Shown here: piece by piece, positions 18,118 to 26,553 of the stretch
Layout: each line of letters opens with the position of its first letter
Numbering within the stretch: the stretch's first letter is position 1
From: Marinomonas posidonica_A
Lineage (GTDB): Bacteria > Pseudomonadota > Gammaproteobacteria > Pseudomonadales > Marinomonadaceae
Assembly: GCF_043643765.1 (NCBI RefSeq)
Contig: NZ_JBHZSP010000002.1
Coordinates: 62,001-126,000 of the forward strand
Reading direction: 5' to 3'
Length of the DNA: 64,000 nucleotides
The notes under the pieces: generated by a model
Seen by the model: only the letters and a program-made list of their open reading frames with translations
The model's database searches: none
What the model was told of the DNA's origin: nothing
Made by a program: the position numbers and the translations under genes

Positions 18118-18634
18118 AGTCTTGGCCTGGCTGTTGGTTTGCCGACCACCTAAAAACCCACCCTCCTTGAGGTTGCGCTTTTAGATTAACCGTTTCTGGG
18201 CAATATTCATCAACCCAAAAACCGCAGGATAACAAGACTTTCATTGAAGATTTATTAAAATCAGCGACTTTCGCATAAATTTCTTTTACCCCACGGCATG
18301 CCCAGACAAGCAATAGATGCTTCAAGGCAAATCGCGCGATGCCACGATTTATAAAGTGTTTATCTATGCGATACGAGACTTCAATAATTTCTTTAGTTCT
18401 GTCCAAGTATTGGGCATTGAAACGACCAATGATTTTGCCATCATGTAAACAGACTAAAAACTGCATTCCTGCCTCTTGGCTTTTAAGTCTTTTTTTTAAC
18501 AAAGTTGGTGTTGGTCTATGGTCTACATAATGAGGTAAGAAATGAGCAAACCATTCTTGATTGTTTGTTTCAAATTGCAAAATATTGACTAAATCTTCTA
18601 ATTTTGCAGGGCGTATGTACAGTAAATTGTTCAT
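18086..18634 (-). CDS. GNAT-family N-acetyltransferase
   Basis: A 182-aa GNAT-like acetyltransferase. IRPAKLEDLVNILQFE is the N-terminal strand-helix, and EVSYRIDKHFINRGIARFALKHLL is the acetyl-CoA-binding region, with RGIA in place of the usual R/Q-x-x-G-x-A/G loop. The acceptor is unknown; RimJ-type protein or small-molecule acetylation are both possible. Its 3' end overlaps truC on the opposite strand by 32 bases. Confidence 0.8.
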   Translation of the reverse strand: MNNLLYIRPAKLEDLVNILQFETNNQEWFAHFLPHYVDHRPTPTLLKKRLKSQEAGMQFLVCLHDGKIIGRFNAQYLDRTKEIIEVSYRIDKHFINRGIARFALKHLLLVWACRGVKEIYAKVADFNKSSMKVLLSCGFWVDEYCPETVNLKAQPQGGWVFRWSANQQPGQDFNQLDRVLSY

Positions 18635-18785
18635 GTGTCTTTAGTGTCATTGAAGCGTATTTAAATGTTAGACCAGTTCACCAAAAATTGCGCTTTCTTG
18701 TTTTAATATTACTAATATTCACTTAAGCCCCTTCCTTGAAGTGATATACTTATTTTAAGCTGTATAAACATTTTAGAAGTTAGTT

Positions 18786-19130
18786 ATGAAGAATCGTAAT
18801 GTCGTTTATTCCACAGATCAGGGACGTTTATGTCCAGACTGTGAACAACCCTTCTCTGGGTGTCAATGCCAAACAACAGAAATTGTCGGTGACGGTAACG
18901 TTAAAATCGCGCTGGAAACGAAAGGCCGCAAAGGTAAAGGGGTGACAACGGTAAAAGGACTACCTTTAACAGAATCCCAACTAAAAAGCTTAGCCAAAAA
19001 GCTTAAGGCGCAATGCGGTACAGGTGGCTCTGTCAAAGACGGCCAAATCGAAATTCAAGGTGATAACCGACAAAAACTGAAAACACTGCTTGAAAAAGAA
19101 GGCTATTCCAGTAAATTTGTGGGTGGCTAA
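18786..19130 (+). CDS. yciH: SUI1/eIF1-like translation factor (YciH)
   Basis: A 114-aa protein with an N-terminal CPDCxxxxxxCxC cysteine cluster and a C-terminal SUI1 domain (VKIALETKGRKGKGVTTVKGLP, then CGTGGSVKDGQIEIQGD). The layout matches E. coli YciH, the bacterial eIF1 homologue proposed to influence start-codon fidelity or to repress translation under stress. It is monocistronic. Confidence 0.92.
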   Translation: MKNRNVVYSTDQGRLCPDCEQPFSGCQCQTTEIVGDGNVKIALETKGRKGKGVTTVKGLPLTESQLKSLAKKLKAQCGTGGSVKDGQIEIQGDNRQKLKTLLEKEGYSSKFVGG

Positions 19131-19208
19131 AATCACAATAATGGCCTTTAATTAGATAAGCTCATATTTCTGTCAATTTTTTATATATATCAACATCATC
19201 GATATGGC

Positions 19209-19222
19209 TGAGTAATTACTCA
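19209..19222. promoter_or_regulatory. Perfect palindrome TGAGTAATTACTCA upstream of GGDEF gene
   Basis: A 14-base perfect inverted repeat 60 bases upstream of the GGDEF-like gene's ATG. The length and spacing suit a dimeric repressor or activator site. The binding protein is unknown, and chance occurrence in this AT-rich gap cannot be excluded. Confidence 0.4.
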
Positions 19223-19283
19223 AAAGATGGAATACCGCCAAAAAAAGACTCTTTAATGGTGATGAGTTGCAGTAGAGGTACCT

Positions 19284-20294
19284 ATGTTCCAACATAGTAT
19301 GAAACAGGCCAATCAGCTTATGCGTTCGGCCCTTCCATTAATGGTCAAGTTGGACATTCCGCCAACGCCATACAATTATGGTATTTGGTATGAATACGCG
19401 TCAAATAACAACCCCAAATTGAATCAAGTTGTTGACCGCACCATTCGTCGTTTCGGCAGCTTACCGGCCTTTGTTTCAAAAGAACTGTTCAATGAATTTA
19501 TTATTGCTGATGACATTAAGCAAGCAAATGCACAACACAAAAGCCTGGACGAACTTACAGAGAAACTGAATGACGAGAGTGCTTCTGTTACTAAAGAGCT
19601 GTCGACCTTTACTCAGTCTCTCAGTCATACCCGTGCAGCATTAAAAGTAAATACAGACAAAGAAAAACTCATACACATTGCGAATTTGCTTGATCGACGT
19701 ACGTTCAAAGCTAACCAAGTAGTAGAGCAATTTGGTCAAACCGTGTCGGAAGTTCAAAATGAATTGACGCGTCTTAGACGAGAATTAGCTGAGGTTAAGA
19801 AAAGCACTGAAGTAGATCAGATGACCCTATTGGCAAACGAGAAAGGATTTGAACGCACCCTATTCTCTTTAGCCCCCTTCGCTGAAGATGACCTGACCCT
19901 CTTGATGATGGATATCGATAATTTGGCCCAAATAAATCAAGATTATGGCAAGAAAGTCGGATCTTCACTTATTTTGTATATAGCAAAGACGGTATCAAGC
20001 TTTTTACCTGATCGAGCGTATGTTGCGCGTCTTAAAGGCGGTCAGTTTGCGGTATTAATCAATGACATGGAGCTTGGTGAAGCCTCTGAACTGGCGGATG
20101 CCGTTCGATTGAATATTTCAAATCAGAAGATCCGCAACAAAGACAGCAATACGTTGTTGAAGCAAATTACAGTATCCATAGGTGTAGCGACATTACTAGG
20201 TGATGAAGGTCCAACGGAACTAGTACAGCGAGCTCAACATTATTTAACGTATGCGAAACGCTCTGGCAAAAATCGCATTGCTCATCATGTATAA
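19284..20294 (+). CDS. GGDEF-domain protein with degenerate active site
   Basis: A 336-aa protein: a helical N-terminal module (residues 1-120), a coiled coil (about 125-175) and a GGDEF domain (about 176-335). The signature is KGGQF at residues 251-255 in place of GGDEF. Other conserved points are also altered: QMTLLANEKGF in place of DxLTGLxNRRxF, and INQDYGKKVGSS in place of NDxxGHxxGD. The metal Asp pair D210/D212 is kept. Diguanylate cyclase activity is therefore unlikely; a c-di-GMP or GTP sensing or scaffold role is inferred. The next gene starts 12 bases downstream. Confidence 0.88.
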   Translation: MFQHSMKQANQLMRSALPLMVKLDIPPTPYNYGIWYEYASNNNPKLNQVVDRTIRRFGSLPAFVSKELFNEFIIADDIKQANAQHKSLDELTEKLNDESASVTKELSTFTQSLSHTRAALKVNTDKEKLIHIANLLDRRTFKANQVVEQFGQTVSEVQNELTRLRRELAEVKKSTEVDQMTLLANEKGFERTLFSLAPFAEDDLTLLMMDIDNLAQINQDYGKKVGSSLILYIAKTVSSFLPDRAYVARLKGGQFAVLINDMELGEASELADAVRLNISNQKIRNKDSNTLLKQITVSIGVATLLGDEGPTELVQRAQHYLTYAKRSGKNRIAHHV

Positions 20295-20306
20295 AGGTAG
20301 AATATT

Positions 20307-20714
20307 GTGACATCGTTTGAATTCCAATCGAACCAAATACTTTTAGAAGTAAGAGACTATGAATGTGATATGCAAGGCATAGTCAATAACGCGGTCTATC
20401 AAAATTATCTTGAGCATGCTCGTCATAAATTCATAAAAACCAAAGGGTTGGATTTTGCAAAAATAACCGAACAGGGAATTAACTTGGTGTTAATTCGTGC
20501 TGAAATTGATTACAAGCGCTCATTAAAAAGCGGGGACACATTTTACATAGAAACGCATGCTGAACGTGAGTCAAAGCTCAAATTTGCTTTTTATCAGAAA
20601 GTGATACGTTGCCATGATCAACAAGTCATATTACAAGCAAAGATGCTGGTAGCATCCACCAATCAACAGGGAAGACCAATTGTTTTTGACCAAGCTGATA
20701 CGTTGTTTGAATAA
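20307..20714 (+). CDS. 4HBT-family acyl-CoA thioesterase (YbgC-like)
   Basis: A 135-aa hotdog-fold thioesterase. VRDYECDMQGIVNNAVYQNYLEHARHKF carries the D-x-x-G-x-V-x-N-x-x-Y segment, with Asp at about residue 22 as the likely catalytic acid. YbgC-like enzymes hydrolyse short- or medium-chain acyl-CoAs or acyl-ACPs. In many gammaproteobacteria ybgC heads the tol-pal operon; here tolQ is preceded by ruvB, and this gene could be the displaced homologue or an unrelated paralogue. It starts with TTG or GTG-type context; the given start is GTG at 20307. Confidence 0.82.
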   Translation: MTSFEFQSNQILLEVRDYECDMQGIVNNAVYQNYLEHARHKFIKTKGLDFAKITEQGINLVLIRAEIDYKRSLKSGDTFYIETHAERESKLKFAFYQKVIRCHDQQVILQAKMLVASTNQQGRPIVFDQADTLFE

Positions 20715-20834
20715 ATCAAATAGCGTATTCATCAACATCGGTTTTCTCTTTTTAGACGCGTATTCTTAGCGCCAACCTACTCCTTGTTTTATTCCAGGCT
20801 TATCAAAATCGAACTAAAGTCCTTTTTTGGTTAC

Positions 20835-20944
20835 TCTAGATATCATTTACCCATACAAAGTTACCAAAATGGAACTTTACATGGCCTATTGACATATCTT
20901 GAGTGAAGTCCTATTTTTAACTCATTAGTATCTAGAATATCATT
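20835..20944 (+). promoter_or_regulatory. hipBA promoter flanked by near-identical repeats
   Basis: A sigma70-like promoter, TTGACA (20889-20894), 17 bases, TATTTT (20912-20917), lies upstream of hipB. It is flanked by TCTAGATATCATT at 20835-20847 and TCTAGAATATCATT at 20931-20944, the same motif with one extra base. Repeats of this kind on both sides of the promoter are what a HipB dimer would use for autorepression. Confidence 0.55.
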
Positions 20945-20969
20945 AATGTAACTAATTTGGACCTTAATA

Positions 20970-21293
20970 ATGTCAACAACTACAGCATTAGCCCTTGCAG
21001 AAGAGATTGGCGAACGCTTAAAACAAGCTAGACTCAATAGAAACTTAACTCAATCTGAGGTTGCCACACTGGCTGGCGTCGCTCGAAAAACCGTTCTGAA
21101 TGCCGAAAAAGGTAAGGTCCAGCTTGAGGTTTTCATCGCTCTTTTGATGGCACTTGATTTAACCGAACAATTGGATTTATTTTTGCCAAAACAGCAAATC
21201 TCTCCTTTGCAACTCGCAAAATTACAAGGTAAGCAACGCCAAAGAGCCTCGGGCCAACGTCGTAATACAAATGAGGAACAAACCTCATGGTAA
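20970..21293 (+). CDS. hipB: HipB-type antitoxin, HTH_3 (Xre) regulator
   Basis: A 107-aa protein with an Xre-type helix-turn-helix at about residues 14-65 (RLKQARLNRNLTQSEVATLAGVARKTVLNAEKG). It lies directly upstream of, and overlapping, a HipA-type kinase gene, the standard antitoxin-toxin order. HipB dimers bind the promoter and inhibit HipA. It overlaps hipA by seven bases. A consensus promoter and paired repeats lie upstream. Confidence 0.9.
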   Translation: MSTTTALALAEEIGERLKQARLNRNLTQSEVATLAGVARKTVLNAEKGKVQLEVFIALLMALDLTEQLDLFLPKQQISPLQLAKLQGKQRQRASGQRRNTNEEQTSW

Positions 21294-22603
21294 TGGAAGT
21301 CGTCACTATCAAATATCATGATAATGAAGTCGGTGCCTTGAGTTTTGATTCAGAAAGAGGTGTAGGAGCTTTTGAATATGCGCCTAGTTTTATTAAAAAA
21401 GGTATTGAACTATCCCCCATCAAAATGCCATTAGCAAAACGCATCTACAGTTTTCCAGCATTAACCTATGACACCTTTAAAGGATTGCCCGGTTTGATTG
21501 CCGACTCATTGCCTGATGATTTTGGCAATGCTGTTTTAAACGCCTGGGTTGCCGCACAAGGCCGATCTCCAAGTGACATTACACCTTTACAGAGACTTCA
21601 GTATACCGGTAAGCGAGGCATGGGAGCTTTGGAATACACCCCAGCCACAAAATTCCGCAGCCTCAACGCATCACAATCCATTGAAGTCAAAACACTCATC
21701 ACCATTGCCCAAGACATATTGGATTCCCGCAATCACTTTGAAATCGAATTGAATAAGAATGAACAGGAAGATCGTGAAGCCATGATGTCTTTGCTCTCAG
21801 TGGGCATGAGTGCTGGCGGAGCAAGACCTAAAGCAGTATTAGCATTCAATGACAAGTTTACTCAAGTGCGCTCAGGACAGACTGATGTACCAGATGGGTT
21901 TACGCACTACTTAATGAAGTTTGATGGTGTGAGCGAACACAACAAAAATCAAGAAACCTTTGGCGATCCACTTGGCTATGGCGCTATGGAATTCGTTTAT
22001 CATTTAATGGCCAAAAAATGTGGCATTGATATGATGCCTTGCCACCTACTTCATGAAGGCAATCGAAGGCACTTCATTACCCAGCGTTTTGATCGAATTA
22101 AAAATGAAAAGATACATGTACAGACACTGAATGGACTGGCTCACGTTGATTACAAACAGCCGGGGTCATTCTCATACGCAGAATTATTTGGTATTGCTCG
22201 TCAGCTGAAGCTTTCCGCAGCGGAAGCAGAGCAATTATTGAGACGTATGATTTTTAATATCATCGCACGAAACCATGATGACCACGCAAAGAATTTTGCT
22301 TTTCGTCTAATAAACGGAAAATGGTCTCTCGCACCAGCTTATGACCTTGCCTACAGCTATAAGCCTGGCAGCAAATGGGTAAACAGTCACTGGATGAGTT
22401 TAAACGGTAAAAGAGACGATTTCAGTCGTGCTGATTTTTACAGCCTTGAAAAACTCAGCCCACTATTTAACAAAAGAAAAATAGACAGCATCATAGATGA
22501 AACCATTAAGCATGTCTCTTGCTGGCATCAATTGGCAACGGAATGGGAAGTCCCTAACACCTTAATAATAGAAATTAACAATAATCTTAGGCTGAACATT
22601 TAA
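21287..22603 (+). CDS. hipA: HipA-family serine/threonine kinase toxin
   Basis: A 438-aa HipA-like kinase. The N-terminal subdomain includes GLPGLIADSLPDDFG (residues 66-80), followed by the nucleotide loop GMSAGGARPKA (173-183). The catalytic segment is ARNHDDHAKNF (327-337) with the Asp pair D331/D332, and the metal-binding Asp is in LAPAYDLAY (D353). All key residues are present, so the toxin is probably active. E. coli HipA phosphorylates GltX and causes persistence; the target here is not known. The start is ATG 21287 or, less likely, the ATG two codons later at 21293. Confidence 0.93.
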   Translation: MVMEVVTIKYHDNEVGALSFDSERGVGAFEYAPSFIKKGIELSPIKMPLAKRIYSFPALTYDTFKGLPGLIADSLPDDFGNAVLNAWVAAQGRSPSDITPLQRLQYTGKRGMGALEYTPATKFRSLNASQSIEVKTLITIAQDILDSRNHFEIELNKNEQEDREAMMSLLSVGMSAGGARPKAVLAFNDKFTQVRSGQTDVPDGFTHYLMKFDGVSEHNKNQETFGDPLGYGAMEFVYHLMAKKCGIDMMPCHLLHEGNRRHFITQRFDRIKNEKIHVQTLNGLAHVDYKQPGSFSYAELFGIARQLKLSAAEAEQLLRRMIFNIIARNHDDHAKNFAFRLINGKWSLAPAYDLAYSYKPGSKWVNSHWMSLNGKRDDFSRADFYSLEKLSPLFNKRKIDSIIDETIKHVSCWHQLATEWEVPNTLIIEINNNLRLNI

Positions 22604-22705
22604 AGATTAGATGCATACCAGATCGTTTTATATAAACATAAGATTCATGGTTTTAAGGCTAATTAAAAGAATTTCAGGTAACAGGTTGGGTAAATGAAGA
22701 TATAG

Positions 22706-22757
22706 AGTTTTCTCTACCGTGCTAGTTATTGCTACTAGTACGATAGAGAGAATCTTG
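22706..22757. terminator. Long imperfect hairpin between hipA and tRNA-Ser
   Basis: TTCTCTACCGTGCTAGTTA and TACTAGTACGATAGAGAGAA form a stem of about 18 positions with a short loop and one or two mismatches. It lies 100 bases past hipA and 50 bases past the 3' end of the convergent tRNA-Ser. There is no strong T run, so it may be a weak two-way terminator or an RNA-processing structure. Confidence 0.4.
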
Positions 22758-22807
22758 GATAAATCATTGATAAGTTAAATTTTTAACTATCAATGATTTA
22801 AGAAGAA

Positions 22808-22895
22808 TGGCGGTGAGCAAGAGATTCGAACTCTTGATGCCTTTCGACATACACACTTTCCAGGCGTGCTCCTTCGGCCACTCGGACAGCTCACC
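22808..22895 (-). tRNA. tRNA-Ser (GGA)
   Basis: An 88-nt tRNA with encoded CCA. The acceptor GGTGAGC pairs with GCTCACC, the anticodon loop CTGGAAA gives anticodon GGA (Ser UCC/UCU), there is a long variable arm typical of class II tRNA-Ser, and the T loop is GTTCGAATC. It is read from the minus strand. Confidence 0.97.
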
Positions 22896-22932
22896 AAAAC
22901 CGATCAATACGCTCCGCGTAATGAGTGCGCAT

Positions 22933-22961
22933 ATATTAGTGATGGCGAACTCTTTTTGCAA
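22933..22961 (-). promoter_or_regulatory. Promoter of tRNA-Ser
   Basis: On the minus strand TTGCAA (22956-22961) and TAATAT (22933-22938) are spaced by 17 bases and lie about 40 bases upstream of the mature tRNA-Ser 5' end. Confidence 0.6.
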
Positions 22962-22989
22962 CCGATTTTTAAGGAATTATTGTTAAAAA

Positions 22990-23556
22990 TTAATCTCTTA
23001 CCCATTCCAGTCTGTCTGCAAGCATTGGATCCGGAGAAGGCTTTGCTTGCTCTTTAGCTGTCCCAACATAAATCAGGCCAACAATTTGATCATTTGAATC
23101 CAATTCCAAAAGATCTTTCGTTTTCTGGGTAAAACAAGCGGGTCCACTGCGCCACATACCGCCATAACCTAATGCGTTAAGCCCTAAAAGTACCTGCTGA
23201 GCTGCTGCAGATGTCGCCATAATTTGCTCAATGGCAGGTACTTTTGGATGATCTTGGATGTGCGCATAAATTAACAAAACAGCAGGAGCTCGATAGGCTT
23301 TTTTGATAAAGGAGTCTTTTTTGCTTTCAGGTAAAGCAGCCACTTCGGATAAAGCATGCTGCCAATATATCTCCCCAAGCTTAGCGCGCCCTTCTCCTTC
23401 ATATATACGGTAACGCCATGGCTTAAGGTTACCATGATCTGCCGCTCGACTTGCTGCCTCAAGAATTTCTTGCCATTCATTATCTTGTGGCGCAGGTTCG
23501 GTTAAAGCAGGCTGAGATACACGATTACGTATAAACGTTAAAATTTCTTTACTCAT
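22990..23556 (-). CDS. Nitroreductase-family FMN oxidoreductase (YdjA-like)
   Basis: A 188-aa member of the nitroreductase family. It begins with an IRNRVSQPALTEPAP segment, and the flavin-binding Arg/Ser region is followed by AASRAADHGNLKPWRYRIYEGEGR. The second half has LLGLNALGYGGMWRSGPA and the C-terminal IVGLIYVGT. The small size and HGNLKPWR motif match E. coli YdjA, an FMN-dependent NAD(P)H nitroreductase of unknown natural substrate. The gene is monocistronic. Confidence 0.88.
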   Translation of the reverse strand: MSKEILTFIRNRVSQPALTEPAPQDNEWQEILEAASRAADHGNLKPWRYRIYEGEGRAKLGEIYWQHALSEVAALPESKKDSFIKKAYRAPAVLLIYAHIQDHPKVPAIEQIMATSAAAQQVLLGLNALGYGGMWRSGPACFTQKTKDLLELDSNDQIVGLIYVGTAKEQAKPSPDPMLADRLEWVRD

Positions 23557-23667
23557 AGAAAAACAAATTCCTTTAATATAAATCGTATGGATGGCAATAC
23601 TTTAACATCCAGCAAACGTTAATGATAATGGATATCACATAAAACCTTTTTAGGTCTAGGAGTTTTT

Positions 23668-25191
23668 ATGCCAAAGTGGCTAATTTGGACAACCCTTGAA
23701 TTGACAACACTTCTCTTGGTGGGCTGTATTGCACTTGTTTGGTTATCCTATTCCCTAAAGAAGAAAATCTCTGAGCAAGAAGAAGCAGATCAAGCGGAAT
23801 CCACAGAGAATGAACCACTGCCACAGGAAGATTCAAAAGAAGAAGATCAGTCCTATAAGCATTTTGCCCAATATCTTGATAAACAAATTAGCCATGCAGC
23901 TGAATCCATTAAACCTAACACAATGGAGCCACACCAAGTCAACACCTTGAAAATTTGGGGGACCGTATTAAAAGCAGAACGGGCTATTGTGCTAAACCAG
24001 GTCAGCGATAACCCAAAACCCATTTTAACGCGCTTCCTATCCAGTTTGTTGTATGCTCTATCCACTCCCAAGTTACAAACAACCAATCCTGAGGATTTAA
24101 ATAAAAACCTTAAGAGCATGGAAGAGGAATTTTATCAGACCTCTGAGCTGCTGATTAGTAAAGAAGCTTTATCAAAGAATCAACAAAGACTCAATGACGA
24201 TTTGCGTAAAAGTATTGACAATGCCGTCGCTAAATTACAGCGTTTAAAAGTCAAAAAGAATGAACAGCAACGATTACAAAAAGAAGCCGAAGCATTAAAA
24301 AAACGCATTTTACGACTTGAAGAATTACAGAGCCAAGAAGCCAGCCAAGCCAATGTCGTCTCTATCAAGGCCAATGCTGCCACAAAATCCAGTCAGCAAA
24401 ACCGCTCAGCATCATATAAGCAAATTATGTCATTAAATAATTTAGCAGATCGACAAAAAATGGTGATCGATCAATTAAGAAATGAGCTTGAACATGCCGG
24501 ACAAAACGCCTCTTCAAAACAAGCTGAAGAAGCACAAAAAGTCGCTGTTGATAAATTAGAGCGCATGTCAAAAGAGTCGCAAAGCCTCATTTTACAATTA
24601 GAGGCGGAGCTAGAAAATTCTGATTTAAGTATAGAGTCATTAAGACAGGACATTCAGTCTAAAGACGCTAAATTAGCAGAAATGGACAAGAAACTAAGCT
24701 CAAACAATGAAACAGTTATCGGCAACTTACAAACCTTGTCGAGTAATAAAAAAGCCGCATTAGGATCATTGAAAGAAGGTTTAAGTAATGCCATTGAATC
24801 CAACTCAACCAATAATTTATTAGAGCAAGAAAAAGATACTCAATCTTTAGAACGTTTACTACAAGAATCAGAAACCTGTGTCACCCTGCTGGCACAAGAG
24901 CTCGAAATGGCAGAGCAATCCAATAACGAATTGCAAACAAAAATGGACGCGCTCATTTTAAGCAACCCTGATTTTGGTGCAAACTCAATCCCATTAAAAC
25001 AAGAGAAAGAACGAAATCGTAAGTTGGCACAAGCCACGACGCAACTAAAAGAGCAATTAGCCACTCATGTTGGGGAAAAAGATTACCAAGAATTGAGAAT
25101 CAGCTATAACAAGAAGAGCTTAGAATATGATCGCTTGCAACTGGCGTATTCTGATTTGGAAATGAAATATTTGGGTACGCTAAATAAATAA
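23668..25191 (+). CDS. N-terminally anchored coiled-coil protein, unknown function
   Basis: A 507-aa protein with one transmembrane segment near the N terminus (residues about 5-28, LELTTLLLVGCIALVWLSY), an acidic linker, a helical region and long coiled coils (about 150-240, 255-340 and 390-505) rich in Leu, Glu, Lys and Gln. I do not recognise a family. The layout suggests an inner-membrane protein with a long cytoplasmic rod, but this is inferred from composition only. It is monocistronic, convergent with nadA. Confidence 0.75.
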   Translation: MPKWLIWTTLELTTLLLVGCIALVWLSYSLKKKISEQEEADQAESTENEPLPQEDSKEEDQSYKHFAQYLDKQISHAAESIKPNTMEPHQVNTLKIWGTVLKAERAIVLNQVSDNPKPILTRFLSSLLYALSTPKLQTTNPEDLNKNLKSMEEEFYQTSELLISKEALSKNQQRLNDDLRKSIDNAVAKLQRLKVKKNEQQRLQKEAEALKKRILRLEELQSQEASQANVVSIKANAATKSSQQNRSASYKQIMSLNNLADRQKMVIDQLRNELEHAGQNASSKQAEEAQKVAVDKLERMSKESQSLILQLEAELENSDLSIESLRQDIQSKDAKLAEMDKKLSSNNETVIGNLQTLSSNKKAALGSLKEGLSNAIESNSTNNLLEQEKDTQSLERLLQESETCVTLLAQELEMAEQSNNELQTKMDALILSNPDFGANSIPLKQEKERNRKLAQATTQLKEQLATHVGEKDYQELRISYNKKSLEYDRLQLAYSDLEMKYLGTLNK

Positions 25192-25272
25192 CCTTAAACC
25201 TAAGTGCAAAGTCTTTACAAGATTTACTTGATATAAAGAGCATGCACTCAGCTCTATTGCTTCTTTGAATGC

Positions 25273-26319
25273 CTAGCTTTTATTAAAATTTAGCATTCTT
25301 TGAAGCGGAATTAACGCCTTCTCGCGCAAAGAACCAGAAACTTCAATCTGACCAGACCCATCTCTCAAAGCATTGCGTAATAACTCTAGACTATTTAACG
25401 CCATCCATGGGCAATGTGCACAGCTTCGGCAATTGGCTCCTGAGCCTGCCGTAGGCGCTTCAACAAAACGCTTATCTGGTGATGCCTGTTTCATTTTATA
25501 AAAAATGCCACGATCAGTCGCAACAATGTAGGTGCTATTTGACATGGACTTAGAGGCATTTAATAGCTGAGACGTTGAGCCAACTACATCGGCAACTTCA
25601 ACAACTGATTCTGGAGATTCTGGGTGCACCAAAACAGCGGCATCTGGATAAATGGCTTTCAGGTCCAATATGCCTTTTGCCTTAAATTCCTCATGAACGA
25701 TACATGCTCCATCCCACAATATCATGTCTGCACCTGTTTCACGCTGAATATAGCCACCAAGATGCTGATCTGGTGCCCAAATGATTTTTTTACCTTGATC
25801 TACAAGATGATTTACAACATCAAGAGCAATACTTGAGGTAACTACCCAGTCAGCTCGCGCTTTCACCGCAGCAGAAGTGTTTGCATAAACCACAACGGTA
25901 CGATCAGGGTGTTGATCGCAAAACGCAGAGAATTCATCAATTGGACAGCCAATATCCAAAGAACAGGTAGCTTCTAGGGTGGGCATTAAGATGGACTTTT
26001 CTGGACTTAATATTTTTGCAGTTTCGCCCATGAATTTTACCCCAGCTACAACTAAGGTTTGAGCGTCATGATTTGCCCCGAAACGAGCCATCTCAAGAGA
26101 ATCCGCAATCACGCCGCCGGTTTCTTCTGCAAGCTCTTGAATGGCATCATCTGTGTAGTAATGAGCAACAAGAACAGCATTTTTGGCTTTTAACAGTTGT
26201 TTGATTTCTTGACGAATCTGATCGTTGTCAATTACAGGCGACTCTAGACTCTTTTCAGCATCAGCTAAATATTGTTGGACAGTATTACGAAGAGCGGCTT
26301 TTGTGGAAGTATCAAACAT
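25273..26319 (-). CDS. nadA: Quinolinate synthase
   Basis: NadA condenses iminoaspartate with dihydroxyacetone phosphate to make quinolinate in NAD synthesis, using an oxygen-sensitive [4Fe-4S] cluster. The 348-aa protein has LVAHYYTDDAIQELAEETGG and the three cluster Cys contexts EATCSLDIGC, DGACIVHEEF and RSCAHCPWM. I set the start at ATG 26319 (MFDTSTKAALRN), with AGGGG about 7 bases upstream; a longer reading frame from 26391 adds a poorly conserved stretch. It lies next to tRNA-Lys and the tol-pal genes, as in E. coli. Confidence 0.95.
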   Translation of the reverse strand: MFDTSTKAALRNTVQQYLADAEKSLESPVIDNDQIRQEIKQLLKAKNAVLVAHYYTDDAIQELAEETGGVIADSLEMARFGANHDAQTLVVAGVKFMGETAKILSPEKSILMPTLEATCSLDIGCPIDEFSAFCDQHPDRTVVVYANTSAAVKARADWVVTSSIALDVVNHLVDQGKKIIWAPDQHLGGYIQRETGADMILWDGACIVHEEFKAKGILDLKAIYPDAAVLVHPESPESVVEVADVVGSTSQLLNASKSMSNSTYIVATDRGIFYKMKQASPDKRFVEAPTAGSGANCRSCAHCPWMALNSLELLRNALRDGSGQIEVSGSLREKALIPLQRMLNFNKS

Positions 26320-26436
26320 CTTATTACCCCTGCTAAAACTGGGCGCGAAAAGAGCATTGCTAACAGAATGTATGGTGTCACGCCAAGACATTATGGCGAA
26401 GTATCAAGATATAGCCAATGCCATGAAAAAGAAAAT

Positions 26437-26512
26437 TGGTGGGTCGTACTGGATTCGAACCAGTGACCAATTGATTAAAAGTCAACTGCTCTACCAACTG
26501 AGCTAACGACCC
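26437..26512 (-). tRNA. tRNA-Lys (TTT)
   Basis: A 76-nt tRNA with encoded CCA. The acceptor GGGTCGT pairs with ACGACCC, the D arm is TAGCTCAGTTGGTAGAGC, the anticodon loop CTTTTAA gives UUU for Lys, and the T arm contains GGTTCGAATCC. It lies between cpoB and nadA; the tRNA-Lys cluster of E. coli occupies the same place. Confidence 0.98.
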
Positions 26513-26524
26513 AACGGGATGCGT

Positions 26525-26552
26525 ATAATACAGAGCCCGTTGAGAAATGCAA
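26525..26552 (-). promoter_or_regulatory. Promoter of tRNA-Lys
   Basis: On the minus strand TTGCAT (26547-26552), a 16-base spacer and TATTAT (26525-26530) lie just upstream of tRNA-Lys, immediately after the cpoB stop. The tRNA could also be read through from the tol-pal operon. Confidence 0.55.
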
Positions 26553-26553
26553 G

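Noticed and set aside
20715..22895. hipBA as an island inserted at tRNA-Ser
   Set aside because: The tRNA is intact with its own CCA, and I find no copy of its 3' end on the far side of hipBA and no integrase, so there is no support for an att-site insertion.
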